Positions 17,473 through 26,510 are shown, counted from the stretch's first letter. The stretch: 64,000 bases of DNA from Bradyrhizobium sp. SRS-191 (GCF_024586915.1 NZ_JANBVS010000026.1:29627-93626), one strand, 5' to 3'. Numbers and translations are program-made. The notes: generated by a model from the sequence alone, not told the origin.

Positions 17473-18033
17473 ATGCTCGACCTTCTCACCCGTCACTGGG
17501 TTGCCGGCGCCGTGTTCATGGCCGCCGCGCTGCTGGCCCTGGTGCCGCTGCTCGCGGCCGACTGGCCGCTGGCGCTGCTGCTGATCTTCCTGCATTCGCC
17601 GGGCTATATGATCCACCAGGTCGAGGAGCACACCGGCGACCGCTTCCGCCGCTTCGTCAACAACGTCATGTTCGGCGGCCGCGAGGCGCTGACCACCGGC
17701 GACGTGCTCTGGGTCAATTGCGGCGCCGTCTGGGGCATCGATCTGGCCGCGCTGTACGTGGCGTGGATCGCGGGGCCCGCCTGGGCGCTGGTCGCGCCCT
17801 ACCTGATGCTGGTCAACTCGCTCGGCCATATCGGTCCGGCCCTGCGCTTCCGCAGCTACAATCCCGGCCTCGTCACCGGGATCATCCTGTTCATTCCGCT
17901 CGGCCTCGTGACCGTGCTGGTCATACCCGCCACGATGGCGCAGCACTTGCTCGGCTTCGGCCTGTCGCTGCTGCTCCACATCATCATCGCGGCCAATGCC
18001 ATCCGGCGCGCCTCGCACGCCGCGGTGGCGTGA
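17473..18033 (+). CDS. HXXEE-domain membrane protein
   Basis: 186 aa with about five hydrophobic helices. The defining motif H-x-x-E-E is in 'YMIHQVEEHTGDRFRRF' near residue 50, and a second conserved His is in 'NSLGHIGPALRF'. The clustered His/Glu residues inside the membrane suggest metal binding; function is not known for the family. Ends 10 bp before the convergent PepSY gene. Confidence 0.8.
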   Translation: MLDLLTRHWVAGAVFMAAALLALVPLLAADWPLALLLIFLHSPGYMIHQVEEHTGDRFRRFVNNVMFGGREALTTGDVLWVNCGAVWGIDLAALYVAWIAGPAWALVAPYLMLVNSLGHIGPALRFRSYNPGLVTGIILFIPLGLVTVLVIPATMAQHLLGFGLSLLLHIIIAANAIRRASHAAVA

Positions 18034-18043
18034 AGCGCGCGGT

Positions 18044-19216
18044 CTATTCGCCCGGCACGAGGTGGACGGTTGTCAGCGGCGGCATCGGCCGCCGCAATTT
18101 GCGCCGGGAGACATAGAGCAGCACGCCGGTCACCGCGAACAGCGGCATCAGCGCGGCGGCGAGCATGAACAGCAACTGCCCCGGCCAGCCCAGGATGCTG
18201 CCGCGATGGATGTCGAGGATGCGCGCCAGCACGCGCTCGCCCGTCGTCTTGTCGGCATAGCGTTCGGCGGAGATCAGCCGGCCGGTCGCGCCGTCGATGC
18301 GGAATTCGTCGCGACGGCCGTCATTCTGCTCGCTCGGCCAGGTGCGCACGCGCAACCCCGTCCCGCCGCCTGCGGGCAGGGTCAGCTGCATCACCGCGAA
18401 CCGATCGCCAACCTGCTCGCGCAGCGTCGCCCAGACGAGGTCGAGCGCGAGGGGCTTGGCCTCGGCTGCGGGGCTCGCCCCGCCGCGCGCGGCCTTGCCG
18501 GGCATCTGTGTCTGGGAGGCCGGCGCAAGCAGCCATGTCAGCCCGTCCTTGTACCAGGCATAGGAATAGGTCAGTCCGGTCAGCGCGATCACCAGATAGA
18601 CCGGCAGCACCCAGGTGCCGACGACGCTGTGCAGCGAGCGATGCAGGCCGCGGCCGCTGAGGCCGAGCTGAGGCTTCAGCCAGGCGTTCGCGCTGCTCGC
18701 GCGCTTCGGCCAGCGCAGCACGATCCCGGTGATCAGCAGCACGACCAGGCCGAGCACGGCGGCTCCGGTGATCTGCCGGCCCGCGCCGTTGCCGTCGCCC
18801 GGCAGCAGCAGCCAGCGATGCAAATGACGCACGGTGGTGAAGAAGCTCTCGCCGCTGGGCTCGCCGAGCACGCGGCCGTCATAGGGATCGACCAGCAGCG
18901 AGGAGGGGCGGCCGCCGTCGCCGTTGCGCGCGAAGCGGATGCGCGCGGCGGCCGAGGGATCGCGCGACAGCGTGATCGCGGCGACCTTGCCGAGCTCCGG
19001 ATCCGCCTGCAGCCGTGCGACGAGCTCGGCCGGCGTCAGCGGCGCTTCGGTGCGCGGAGCGACATGCGCGAGCGAGCTGTTGAGAGCAGCCTGGATCTCG
19101 TCCTCGAAGCCCATGATGGCGCCGGTGAGGCCCATCAGGGAGAGGATCAGCGCGGCCACGAGTCCGAGGATGGAGTGGATCTGCAGCAGCGCTGGCTTGA
19201 TGCGGATGGGCGTCAC
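18044..19216 (-). CDS. PepSY-associated transmembrane protein (iron-uptake type)
   Basis: 390 aa. Four membrane helices: 'IHSILGLVAALILSLMGLTG' at the N-terminus, two in the middle (around 'ITGAAVLGLVVLLITGIVLRW' and 'VLPVYLVIALTGLTYS') and one near the end. Conserved His residues in 'LLQIHS', 'RHLHRW', 'LHRSLHS' and 'DIHRG' fit the family, which includes flavin- or haem-binding inner-membrane reductases next to siderophore receptors. It starts 20 bp downstream of the TonB receptor gene and is very likely in the same operon; probable role in reducing or releasing ferric iron after uptake. Confidence 0.8.
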   Translation of the reverse strand: MTPIRIKPALLQIHSILGLVAALILSLMGLTGAIMGFEDEIQAALNSSLAHVAPRTEAPLTPAELVARLQADPELGKVAAITLSRDPSAAARIRFARNGDGGRPSSLLVDPYDGRVLGEPSGESFFTTVRHLHRWLLLPGDGNGAGRQITGAAVLGLVVLLITGIVLRWPKRASSANAWLKPQLGLSGRGLHRSLHSVVGTWVLPVYLVIALTGLTYSYAWYKDGLTWLLAPASQTQMPGKAARGGASPAAEAKPLALDLVWATLREQVGDRFAVMQLTLPAGGGTGLRVRTWPSEQNDGRRDEFRIDGATGRLISAERYADKTTGERVLARILDIHRGSILGWPGQLLFMLAAALMPLFAVTGVLLYVSRRKLRRPMPPLTTVHLVPGE

Positions 19217-19235
19217 GCGGGGTCCTCTCTTTAGC

Positions 19236-21545
19236 CTAGAACTTCACCGTCGCCGACAGCGACACCCGCCTCGCATCGCCGACGGCGACGTTCAGCACGC
19301 TGTTGGCCGAGGGGTAGTAGACGCTGTCGAACAGGTTCTTGACGTTGAGCTGGTAGATCACCGGCAGGCTTTGGTGCTTGGTCTCGTAGCTCGCGAACAT
19401 GTCGGCTACGACGTAGGACGGCAGCACGAAGCTGTTGGCGGCGTCGCCGGCGCGGTCGCCGACATAACGCGCGCCGCCGCCGAGCCTGAGCTGGCCGGGT
19501 AGCGCCGTGCCGAAATCATAGACGAGATAGAGCGAGGCGGTGTTGAGCGCGACGTTCTGCAGCCGGTTGCCGCGATAGACCGGGTCATCGGTGACCCTGG
19601 CGTCGGTGTAGCCGTAGCTGCCGATCATGGTCCAATGCTCGGCAATGCTGCCGGTGACGTCGACCTCGGCGCCGCGCGAGCGAACCCTGCCGGCGGTGGT
19701 GTATTCCAGCACGCCGTTGCCGTTGAGCTGCGATACCAGCACGTTCTGCTTGTCGATGTCGTAGACCGCGACGGTGCCGGACAGCCGCTTGTCGAGGTCG
19801 AACTTGAAGCCGGTCTCCCAGGACGTGCCTTGCTCCGGCGCGATGTTCGAGCCGAGCACGACGCCGCCGGTGAGCGGGGCGATGGTCGAATTGGGCTTCA
19901 GGCTTTTCGTGTAGCTGGCGTAGAGCGAGAATTGCTCGTTGAGCTTGAGAATCGCGCCCCCGAGCGGCAGCACGGTGTCGGCCGCGACGTTGGTATTCGC
20001 CTTGAACGGCCGGCCGCGGCCGGCGATCTGCTCATAATCCATGTAGCGCACGCCACCGACCAGCGCGAGCTTGTCGGTGAGGTGCAGCGTGTCCTGCAGG
20101 AACAGCGAATATTGGCCGAGCTTGTCGGTCTGGTCGCTGTCGCTGGCCGAGATCGTCGAGCCCGGCTGCAGCAGGCCGTAGACCGGATTGTAGACGTTGA
20201 ACGGGGTCGAGGCCGGCACGGTCTTGCGCAGGAGATCCTGGCGATAAATCGTCCGATATTGCGCGTCGCCGCCGAACAGCACCTCGTTGCGCAGGCCGCC
20301 GATCCAGAATCCGCCTTGCATATAGGAGGTGCCGTAGCTGACGCGGCTGAGCGAGCCGAACGTGCCGTCATTGCTGCGACCCTCGAGGCCGGTCTTCGGA
20401 TCGAAAGACGTGATGCGCAGCTGGTAGGCGTTGAAGCTCTCGGTGTTGTAGCTGTAGGCCGCGGTGAGCTTCCAGTCCTCGTTGAGCTTCTGCTCGACCG
20501 AGGCCTGCACCAGGTCCGACTGACCCCACATGTTGTTGAAAGGCTCGTCGAGCCGCCGCGTCGCGGGGATCGCCAGCGGCGCGCCGTTGACGAAGGCGGT
20601 GCCGCGATCGAATGGGGTGATGAATTCGCGGTGCTCGTAGTTGAGCTGCACCGTCGTCGTGTCGCCGTACCAGGCGAGCGACGGCGCCACCAGCATCTCG
20701 CGATGCCGGCCGAAATTGCGCCAGTAATCCTCGCTGACGCCGTAGCCGATGAAGCGATAGGCGAGGCCGCCGTCACCGATCGGGCCGGTGATGTCGAGCG
20801 TGCCGTCCGCGCCGGTCCTCGTGTTGGCATAGGCCGAGCCGAGCAGCGTCACCGAGCCGTGCTGATACAGTTCGGGCCGCTTGCTGATGGTGTTGACGAT
20901 GCCGCCGGGATCCATGATGCCGTACATCAGCGAGGCCGGGCCCTTCAGCACCTCGACGCTCTCCACCGCGGCATTCAGGCTGCGGCCCTGCACCAGCGGC
21001 AGGCCGTTGCGCATGATCGAGCCGTCACGATTGTCGCCGAAGCCACGGCGCATCACCGCATCCTGCGTGCCGGCAAGCGTGTTCGCCTGGGTGACGCCGC
21101 TGATATTGGCCAGCGCATCGTCGATGTTGCGCGGCAGCTGGTCCTTGATCACCTGCTCGGGCACGATGTTGACGGATTGCGCCGTGTTGAGCGGCGAGGC
21201 GCCGGTGCGCAGCGTGGTTGCGCTCGGCATCGCCCGATAGTTGAGCTTCGCGGCATTGAGCACCACCGCTTCCGCGGCCGCGCGCTCCGCACGTGTCGGC
21301 ATCGGGGGCGGCTGCACCTGACGCCGTGACGGCGTCGCCCGAGCCTGGCGCTGCGGCGCGCTCACGGCACTCGCGGGCTTGCGCTTTTGCGCCGGCGCAT
21401 CCACCGTCACTGGCGGCAGCGAGGCCTGGGCATGTCCAGGAGAGGAGGAGCAGGCCAGCTCTGCGGTCAGCGCGCTCGCAATCGCAATCGCGCGGCGCAT
21501 GCCGGTACGAGAGCGAGCCTCGCGCCGGCCGTCACACTTCGTCAT
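19236..21545 (-). CDS. TonB-dependent siderophore receptor
   Basis: 769 aa from ATG 21545; an ATG at 21500 would start directly at the signal peptide (RRAIAIASALTAELACSSS). After a Pro/Arg-rich segment comes 'LPPVTVDAP', a likely TonB-interacting region, then the plug domain (about residues 120-260: 'SVNIVPEQVIKDQLPRNIDDA', quoted in part, and 'GPASLMYGIMDPGGIVNTI') and a 22-strand barrel ending 'VGDARRVSLSATVKF' with the terminal Phe. Belongs to the ferrichrome/ferrioxamine-type siderophore receptor group; the actual siderophore is not determined. Forms an operon with the PepSY protein. Confidence 0.9.
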   Translation of the reverse strand: MTKCDGRREARSRTGMRRAIAIASALTAELACSSSPGHAQASLPPVTVDAPAQKRKPASAVSAPQRQARATPSRRQVQPPPMPTRAERAAAEAVVLNAAKLNYRAMPSATTLRTGASPLNTAQSVNIVPEQVIKDQLPRNIDDALANISGVTQANTLAGTQDAVMRRGFGDNRDGSIMRNGLPLVQGRSLNAAVESVEVLKGPASLMYGIMDPGGIVNTISKRPELYQHGSVTLLGSAYANTRTGADGTLDITGPIGDGGLAYRFIGYGVSEDYWRNFGRHREMLVAPSLAWYGDTTTVQLNYEHREFITPFDRGTAFVNGAPLAIPATRRLDEPFNNMWGQSDLVQASVEQKLNEDWKLTAAYSYNTESFNAYQLRITSFDPKTGLEGRSNDGTFGSLSRVSYGTSYMQGGFWIGGLRNEVLFGGDAQYRTIYRQDLLRKTVPASTPFNVYNPVYGLLQPGSTISASDSDQTDKLGQYSLFLQDTLHLTDKLALVGGVRYMDYEQIAGRGRPFKANTNVAADTVLPLGGAILKLNEQFSLYASYTKSLKPNSTIAPLTGGVVLGSNIAPEQGTSWETGFKFDLDKRLSGTVAVYDIDKQNVLVSQLNGNGVLEYTTAGRVRSRGAEVDVTGSIAEHWTMIGSYGYTDARVTDDPVYRGNRLQNVALNTASLYLVYDFGTALPGQLRLGGGARYVGDRAGDAANSFVLPSYVVADMFASYETKHQSLPVIYQLNVKNLFDSVYYPSANSVLNVAVGDARRVSLSATVKF

Positions 21546-21639
21546 CGTTCACTTCACTTTCAAGTCACGCCGTTCGCGGGAACGGGTCGCTTGAGGTGAG
21601 GTCTAGCAATGCGATGCAGCAAAGAACACGGCGCGCAGG

Positions 21640-21654
21640 CTTGAATAGCTCTAA
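21640..21654 (-). promoter_or_regulatory. Candidate Irr box (iron control element)
   Basis: Minus strand reads TTAGAGCTATTCAAG, 95 bp upstream of the receptor start. The rhizobial ICE consensus is TTTAGAANNNTTCTAAA; the left half fits at five of six bases and the right half at four of six. Weak on its own; position before an iron receptor gives it some support. Confidence 0.3.
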
Positions 21655-21850
21655 GTCGCCGGGTGTTTCGTTGTTGGAATTGGTTCGAACCTGTGCCGCT
21701 CGCGGCGCCTTTGCGGCATCGCGCGGAGCGTGATCAGGGCGCGCTGCAGGATCGAGCACGCTGCCCGGTCGACGCGCAAACAACAACGCTCCATCCGGCT
21801 TGCGGATGAAGCGCTGTTCGTTTCATTTTTTGGAACTAATTGCGTTGAGC

Positions 21851-22162
21851 TCAACGCTTCGGCGTGATCGTGCCGGAATGCGGGCTCATCGTGCCCATGC
21901 TGCCGTTGTCGGTGCCGTCACTCATACCAGTGCCGCCACCGGTGCGGCCGCCGGTCGCACTGGTGTCGGTACCCGCAGGCGTGCGGCCCATATTGGCCCC
22001 GGTGGTGCCGGTGTCGGTCGAATGCCCCATGCCGGGGCTGGTCGCGGTGCCCGAGCCGCCGGTGCCGGTGTTGGCGCCCGCGCCGCTGCTGCTCTGGGCG
22101 AGGGCGAGCGAGCTCGTGAGTGCAAATGCGGCGGCGAGCGCGACGGTGGTCGTGGTCTTCAT
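21851..22162 (-). CDS. Small secreted Gly/Thr/Ser-rich protein
   Basis: 103 aa. Signal peptide 'TTTVALAAAFALTSSLALA' then a wholly low-complexity mature part of Gly, Thr, Ser and Met ('TGTGGSGTATSPGMGHST', 'MSDGTDNGSMGTMSPHSG'). Not a defined family; similar exported proteins are frequent in Bradyrhizobium. An EcfG-like promoter lies 33 bp upstream, so it is probably induced in the general stress response. Confidence 0.65.
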   Translation of the reverse strand: MKTTTTVALAAAFALTSSLALAQSSSGAGANTGTGGSGTATSPGMGHSTDTGTTGANMGRTPAGTDTSATGGRTGGGTGMSDGTDNGSMGTMSPHSGTITPKR

Positions 22163-22194
22163 GGTCGGTCCTTTCTCTGCTTCGGAGCGGAGCT

Positions 22195-22219
22195 AACAAG
22201 ACCGCGTTGCCGCCGTTCC
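22195..22219 (-). promoter_or_regulatory. Candidate EcfG (general stress response) promoter
   Basis: Minus strand: GGAAC, 16-base spacer, TGTT (consensus GGAAC-N16/17-CGTT). It lies 33 bp before the start codon of the small secreted protein, the same distance as for the promoter at 23320. Confidence 0.5.
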
Positions 22220-22265
22220 CATCCGCTCGCGCGTAGCGCCGTCTCAGTTGGTCGCAGCGGCCTGC

Positions 22266-22865
22266 TCAGCCGCGGCCTCTGTTGTCGTTGTGATCCTGGA
22301 ACTGCTCGGTCTCGACCCAGCGGCCGTCCTGGCCGCGCTCGCGCGAGCTCTCTGTCTTGTCGCGGTTCGACAGCACCATGTTGTCGCCGACCAGATCCTC
22401 CTGCAGATCGGTCATCGCGCCGGAGCCGTCTCCCTTGGCCTTGATGCGGGGCGCGGGCGCGCCGTCGGCATTGCTCGGCTTGGCCTCGACCACGCGGGTG
22501 CGGTTCTGATCCCGCTCGATCTCGCGCGCGAGCTGGCCGGAGTCGGGATGATCAGGCTTGCGCTCGAGCATGCGCAGCTGCTGCTCATGCGTCCTGCGGC
22601 CCTGCAACTCCTTGTGCCGCGGCGGCTGGTCGCGGTCATGTTGCGGCGGCCCGCGGCGGCGGTCCATCACCTCGGCCTTGTCGATGCCGCCCTGCGCATT
22701 GGTGTCGTTCTCGACGTCGCCTTGGATCGTGTTGGCACCTGCGAGCTCCTCGAGATCCTCCAGGCTCGCCTGCGCCATCGTCACGCCCTTGGATCCGCCG
22801 ATCAGTGGATTGCGCACGAGGTCGACATTGGTCGGGCGCGGCATCTTCGGATGCTTGTTGCTCAT
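22266..22865 (-). CDS. Hydrophilic hypothetical protein, 199 aa
   Basis: Not recognised. Very rich in Arg, Asp, Glu, Gln and Gly, without hydrophobic core or membrane segment, so probably intrinsically disordered ('HDRDQPPRHKELQGRRTHEQ', 'NRDKTESSRERGQDGRW'). Last gene of a three-gene minus-strand operon; its ATG overlaps the previous stop (ATGA). Such hydrophilin-like proteins are typical of stress regulons. Confidence 0.6.
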   Translation of the reverse strand: MSNKHPKMPRPTNVDLVRNPLIGGSKGVTMAQASLEDLEELAGANTIQGDVENDTNAQGGIDKAEVMDRRRGPPQHDRDQPPRHKELQGRRTHEQQLRMLERKPDHPDSGQLAREIERDQNRTRVVEAKPSNADGAPAPRIKAKGDGSGAMTDLQEDLVGDNMVLSNRDKTESSRERGQDGRWVETEQFQDHNDNRGRG

Positions 22866-23089
22866 CGGCTGGCCTTTCCATGCGCCGGATGGGTGTTCCC
22901 GCCCTTGGCCTCGGACTCGTGCGCATGATGCGAGTCCTGCTCGCCGCCGCCGCCCGAGACGCGGCTGTGGTGCCGTTGCGGATCATCCGCCCGCGGTTTG
23001 TCGATATGCAGGGGTTCCTTGGCATTCTCATGCGACGCGCCGGGGCCGCCCTGGCGAATGCTCGCTTTGGTCTTGGTCGAGGTGGACAT
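22862..23089 (-). CDS. Small hydrophilic His-rich protein
   Basis: 75 aa, disordered in appearance, with many His, Gly, Asp and Lys ('SGGGGEQDSHHAHESEAKGG'). Overlaps the following gene by 4 bp. Central gene of the operon with the EcfG-like promoter at 23320. No family recognised. Confidence 0.6.
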   Translation of the reverse strand: MSTSTKTKASIRQGGPGASHENAKEPLHIDKPRADDPQRHHSRVSGGGGEQDSHHAHESEAKGGNTHPAHGKASR

Positions 23090-23101
23090 CCAATCCTCCG
23101 C

Positions 23102-23287
23102 TCAGCGATCCTGCTGATAACCCTGGTTGGTGGTGTTCTGCTTGATGTTGCCGGTGCGGCCCTGCTGATCGGCATTGCCAGTCACGGCGCTGCGCGGCTT
23201 CGACGCCTCGTGAGCGTTGCCGCTTTTCGCATCGCCGGTGCCCATCGGGCTCTGGTTCTCAGGAAGAACGGGGGGCGACTTCGTCAT
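23102..23287 (-). CDS. Small hydrophilic protein, 61 aa
   Basis: ATG at 23287 follows an AAGGAG ribosome site; the longer upstream frame from 23377 is not supported. The sequence is Asn/Gln/Gly/Ser-rich ('NIKQNTTNQGYQQDR' at the C-terminus), with no hydrophobic segment. First gene of the three-gene operon, 33 bp from the EcfG-like promoter. Confidence 0.6.
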   Translation of the reverse strand: MTKSPPVLPENQSPMGTGDAKSGNAHEASKPRSAVTGNADQQGRTGNIKQNTTNQGYQQDR

Positions 23288-23319
23288 GGCCTGCTCCTTG
23301 TTGTGACAGGAGCTGGACC

Positions 23320-23344
23320 AACGTGCTGGCCGAAGCGAGGTTCT
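23320..23344 (-). promoter_or_regulatory. Candidate EcfG promoter of the hydrophilic-protein operon
   Basis: Minus strand: AGAAC, 16-base spacer, CGTT. One mismatch in the -35 (A for G). The -10 is 33 bp from the start codon. Confidence 0.5.
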
Positions 23345-23450
23345 AATCAGGTCACGTGATCGCTGGTTCGTGAGCACGACGGGGGTTCCCGTCGCGACAT
23401 CAGCAGAGTGAGGTCTTCAGCAATTCCGCGAGCGAAACCGATCGAGAGCT

Positions 23451-25016
23451 TCAAGGCTGCGCGTGGCCCTCGACCGCGACGTCCTTGCCGTAGCGGCCCT
23501 TCGTTCGGAACGTCACCTTGTCGCCGTCGCCGTCGAAGCTGAGCCGCCAATTGCGCTCCTCGCCCTGGCCGATGAACTGCACGTCGATCGCGAATGTCGT
23601 GGCATCGACCCAGTTGCCCTTCATGGCCCGGTAGGTGAAAGGCTCCCAGGGATGCGGCGGCGCGGTCTTGCGATAGAGGCCGTCGAGGCCGATCGGGCTC
23701 TGCAGATGCACCGCGCCCCCGGCGCTGTCCCGCGAGGGAATATCCCAGGTGACCTGCGGTTCCGCTCCCGTGATATCGAGCTTGATCGTGTTGATGCCGA
23801 GCGGCCCCCGTGGGAAGCTATAGGTCTTGCCCGAGATGGACGCCGCGATCTCCGGCACCGCCCCGACCGGGCCTCGTGTTTCCGTTGCGGCCTCGCGGAT
23901 ATCGGTGGCCAGCGCGGCCGCCGCCTCGGGCGCTGCCGGCAGGGCGCTGTCGGACGTCGCGGTCGCCGCGATGGCATTGGCGAGCTTGCGGAACGGACAG
24001 AACTCGCGCGCGGTCATCACCGCCACGATGTCGCGGTCGGGCATGATCATGATGACCTGGCAGTGATAGCCCACCGTCATGAACACGTGTTTGTCCGGCA
24101 GGGCCCAGAACTGATCGGCGTAGGAGAGCCCCGGATCGAACTTCGCATTCATGCTCACCGTGGCGTGGTTGACGGCCTCGATCCAGTCGGACGGCAGCAA
24201 TTGCTGCTCGCCCCAGCGGCCGCGACGCAGATAGAGGTAGCCGATCTTCGCCATGTCGCGCGGCTTCAGCGCCAGCCCGAAAGCGCCGGCGGAAATTCCC
24301 TTGGAATCCTTGAACCACGCATGCTCGGTGATCCCGAGCGGTCCGAAAAGCCTCTCCTTCGCGAAGTCCTCAGCGCTCTTGCCGGTCAGCTTGGTGACGA
24401 TTGCCGAGAGCAGATGCGAGTTGCCGCTGTTGTAATAGAACGTCTCGCCGGGCGCATGCGCCATCGGCCGGTCCAGAATGTACTGAACCCAGTCGGGGCT
24501 CCGGCCCATATCGTAGAGGGATGTCTCGGCGCCGCCATCATAACCTTCGTCCCAGTCGAACCCGGAGGTCATGTTGAGCAGATGCTGCACGGTGAGCGCC
24601 TGCTTGCGTGCGTCGACATTGTCGATCTTGCGATCTTTGAAGAAGTCGAGCACCGGATGATCGAGGCTGTCGAGCACGCCGTCCTTGAGCAGGATCGCGA
24701 TCAGGGTCGACACCACAGCCTTGGTCGACGAATTGATGATGTGCGGCTCGTCGGCATTGTAAGGCGCGTAGGACGCATCGAGCACGATCTTGCCATGGCG
24801 CGCGATCAGCAGGCTGTCGAACCGCATCGCCTTGCCGGAGGCGACGAGCTTTGCCAGCGCCGCCGAGTCCATGCCTTCGTCCTCGGGCGTGGCGGTTGCC
24901 CAGTCGGGCTGGGGGAAGCGGGCGAGGTTGGCGTCTTCGGCCGAGGCAGCGCCGGTGAGCAGCCGCGCCACCAGCAGCGCCGAGAACAACCAGAGGCCAG
25001 TCTTGAGACGCGCCAT
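23451..25016 (-). CDS. Serine hydrolase, class C beta-lactamase fold (second)
   Basis: 521 aa from ATG 25016, preceded by GGAGACATT; the longer frame from 25076 adds a non-signal extension. Signal peptide 'LWLFSALLVARLLTGAASA'. The SxxK motif is S96-S97-T98-K99, YxN is in 'FYYNSGNSH', and 'HLLNMTSGFDWDEG' is typical of the family. The C-terminal 150 residues form an additional beta domain. Only distantly related to the serine hydrolase at 5894. Likely periplasmic esterase or peptidase. The gap 23345-23450 is not coding. Confidence 0.85.
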   Translation of the reverse strand: MARLKTGLWLFSALLVARLLTGAASAEDANLARFPQPDWATATPEDEGMDSAALAKLVASGKAMRFDSLLIARHGKIVLDASYAPYNADEPHIINSSTKAVVSTLIAILLKDGVLDSLDHPVLDFFKDRKIDNVDARKQALTVQHLLNMTSGFDWDEGYDGGAETSLYDMGRSPDWVQYILDRPMAHAPGETFYYNSGNSHLLSAIVTKLTGKSAEDFAKERLFGPLGITEHAWFKDSKGISAGAFGLALKPRDMAKIGYLYLRRGRWGEQQLLPSDWIEAVNHATVSMNAKFDPGLSYADQFWALPDKHVFMTVGYHCQVIMIMPDRDIVAVMTAREFCPFRKLANAIAATATSDSALPAAPEAAAALATDIREAATETRGPVGAVPEIAASISGKTYSFPRGPLGINTIKLDITGAEPQVTWDIPSRDSAGGAVHLQSPIGLDGLYRKTAPPHPWEPFTYRAMKGNWVDATTFAIDVQFIGQGEERNWRLSFDGDGDKVTFRTKGRYGKDVAVEGHAQP

Positions 25017-25155
25017 GTCGAATGTCTCCGATGAGCGACATTCAGGATAGGGTATCGCAAGACCGCGATCCATCAAAGATTGTGTGATGGCCGATGCGCA
25101 CGCCGCAAAAGCGGAGTGTTGCTTCCTTCGAAACAGCGCTCATTCGCCGGATGCT

Positions 25156-25449
25156 TTATAGTCTGTCTGGCCATCTCTGTGCGGCGTGCATGACGGCCAG
25201 AACCTCGATGCTTCCGGGCATCTCGCGATAGGCAACGATGTATGGAAAGTCTGTGAGCACGAGTTCGCGCGTGCCGCTAATGCGCCCTGGCCGTCCCTTA
25301 GCAGGATGCTCGGCAAGGGTGTCGACGCCAACAACGATGCGCGCCACGACACGCGCGGCTGCGGTGGGGTTGTTCTCGGCGATGTATGCGCCGATCTGGT
25401 CGAGGCGACTTAGCGCCCGTATGGTCCAACGAATGGCGAGTCGGCTCAT
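25156..25449 (-). CDS. ParE/RelE-family toxin
   Basis: 97 aa. 'IRWTIRALSRLDQIGAYIAENNPTAA' (in two parts) and 'HPAKGRPGRISGTRELVLTDFPYIVAYRE' (in parts) match ParE toxins, including the conserved Arg and the C-terminal 'VLAVMHAAQRWP'. ParE toxins block gyrase; relatives act as ribosome-dependent RNases. Overlaps the upstream antitoxin gene by 4 bp, as is normal for such pairs. Confidence 0.85.
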   Translation of the reverse strand: MSRLAIRWTIRALSRLDQIGAYIAENNPTAAARVVARIVVGVDTLAEHPAKGRPGRISGTRELVLTDFPYIVAYREMPGSIEVLAVMHAAQRWPDRL

Positions 25450-25691
25450 CCTTGAATAGCAGGCTTCACGTACTTGGCGATCACATGCGCCACTTCTGCG
25501 CTGCTGGCGAAGTCACCGCGTTCAGCTTCCGCTAGCCCTGCCTCGATCTCGGCAAGTTGCCAGGCTTCCCGCTCGACGAAATCCTCGATCGCTCGCGCGG
25601 CGACGTCGGCGCGGGGGCGGTCGAGCCTCTCCGCCAGCTCATCGAGCTTCGCGGCCGTTGCTTCCGAAACGTGGACGGTGAAGGTGGTCAT
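25446..25691 (-). CDS. Ribbon-helix-helix antitoxin (ParD/CopG type)
   Basis: 81 aa. 'TTFTVHVSEATAAKLDELAERL' gives the RHH strand and first helix; the second helix is 'PRADVAARAIEDFVEREAW'. The C-terminal part, rich in Ala and Glu, would wrap the toxin. Antitoxin first, toxin second, overlapping, and normally autoregulated by the RHH dimer; a specific operator was not identified. Confidence 0.85.
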   Translation of the reverse strand: MTTFTVHVSEATAAKLDELAERLDRPRADVAARAIEDFVEREAWQLAEIEAGLAEAERGDFASSAEVAHVIAKYVKPAIQG

Positions 25692-25775
25692 GGGGCTGCT
25701 CTGAGATTCACGCGGATTGTGGGTGAACGGAAGAGGAGCGTCAATCCTCTCTCCGTTCTCACGAGGACCTGGTGA

Positions 25776-26510
25776 TCAATCTGCCCAATGGGCCCGCAGT
25801 GCCGCCACGATGCTCTGGGGCCGCTCGACGATGCTCCAATGACCCGCGTTCTGCTCGACATGCAGCCGCGCGGCGTGCGCTTGCGCGAAGCGGCTGAGCG
25901 TGTCGAGCGGCACGAACGGATCCTGCGTGCCCGAGATCACGAGGCCACGTTTCGGCAATTGCGTGAGACGTGCGATCCAGTCGCCGCCGAAGCGAAGCCC
26001 GTCCGCAGAGCGATACAGCGCGAGGATTGCGCGCCGCATCGGCGCCTGCCACGCCGCGGCTTCGTGCGCCGCCAGCTCCGGCGGCAGCCCGCTCTGCCGG
26101 AACATGCGCGCCATGGCCCGCTGCGACGACACCGCCATGACGATCTCGCCGAGCATAGGCGTCTTCCAGATCCGCGCGATGGGATGGCCGCGATAATCCG
26201 GATCGAGCGCACCGCCGGCAACCGCCCAGGAGCGCACCAACTCCGGCCGCAGCGATGCCGCGCGCAACACCAGCAGCGCGCCCCAATCATGCCCGACCAG
26301 ATCGAGCGGCCCGAACGCCGCATGCTGTGCTTCCATCAAGGCGACCAGCCAGTCGGCGTAGGCGTCCTTGGTGCAGGCGAAGCCGGAAGGCGCATCGCCG
26401 TCGAAGCCGGGCAGGGCAGGCACTGCGACGGTCTCTCCAAGCGCCGCGATTAGCGGGCCCCAAATCGCCGGTGTATCGGGCACGCCGTGGAGGAAGATGC
26501 GGTTGGTCAT
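25776..26510 (-). CDS. Alpha/beta hydrolase with Asp nucleophile
   Basis: 244 aa. Oxyanion-hole motif 'FLHGVPDTPAIW' near the N-terminus and nucleophile elbow 'LVGHDWGALL' with Asp75, as in haloalkane dehalogenases, epoxide hydrolases and fluoroacetate dehalogenases. The catalytic His is in 'EQNAGHWSIVERPQ' near the end, and an acidic residue is expected around 'GTQDPFVPLD'. Soluble, cytoplasmic. Exact substrate unknown. Single gene. Confidence 0.8.
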   Translation of the reverse strand: MTNRIFLHGVPDTPAIWGPLIAALGETVAVPALPGFDGDAPSGFACTKDAYADWLVALMEAQHAAFGPLDLVGHDWGALLVLRAASLRPELVRSWAVAGGALDPDYRGHPIARIWKTPMLGEIVMAVSSQRAMARMFRQSGLPPELAAHEAAAWQAPMRRAILALYRSADGLRFGGDWIARLTQLPKRGLVISGTQDPFVPLDTLSRFAQAHAARLHVEQNAGHWSIVERPQSIVAALRAHWAD

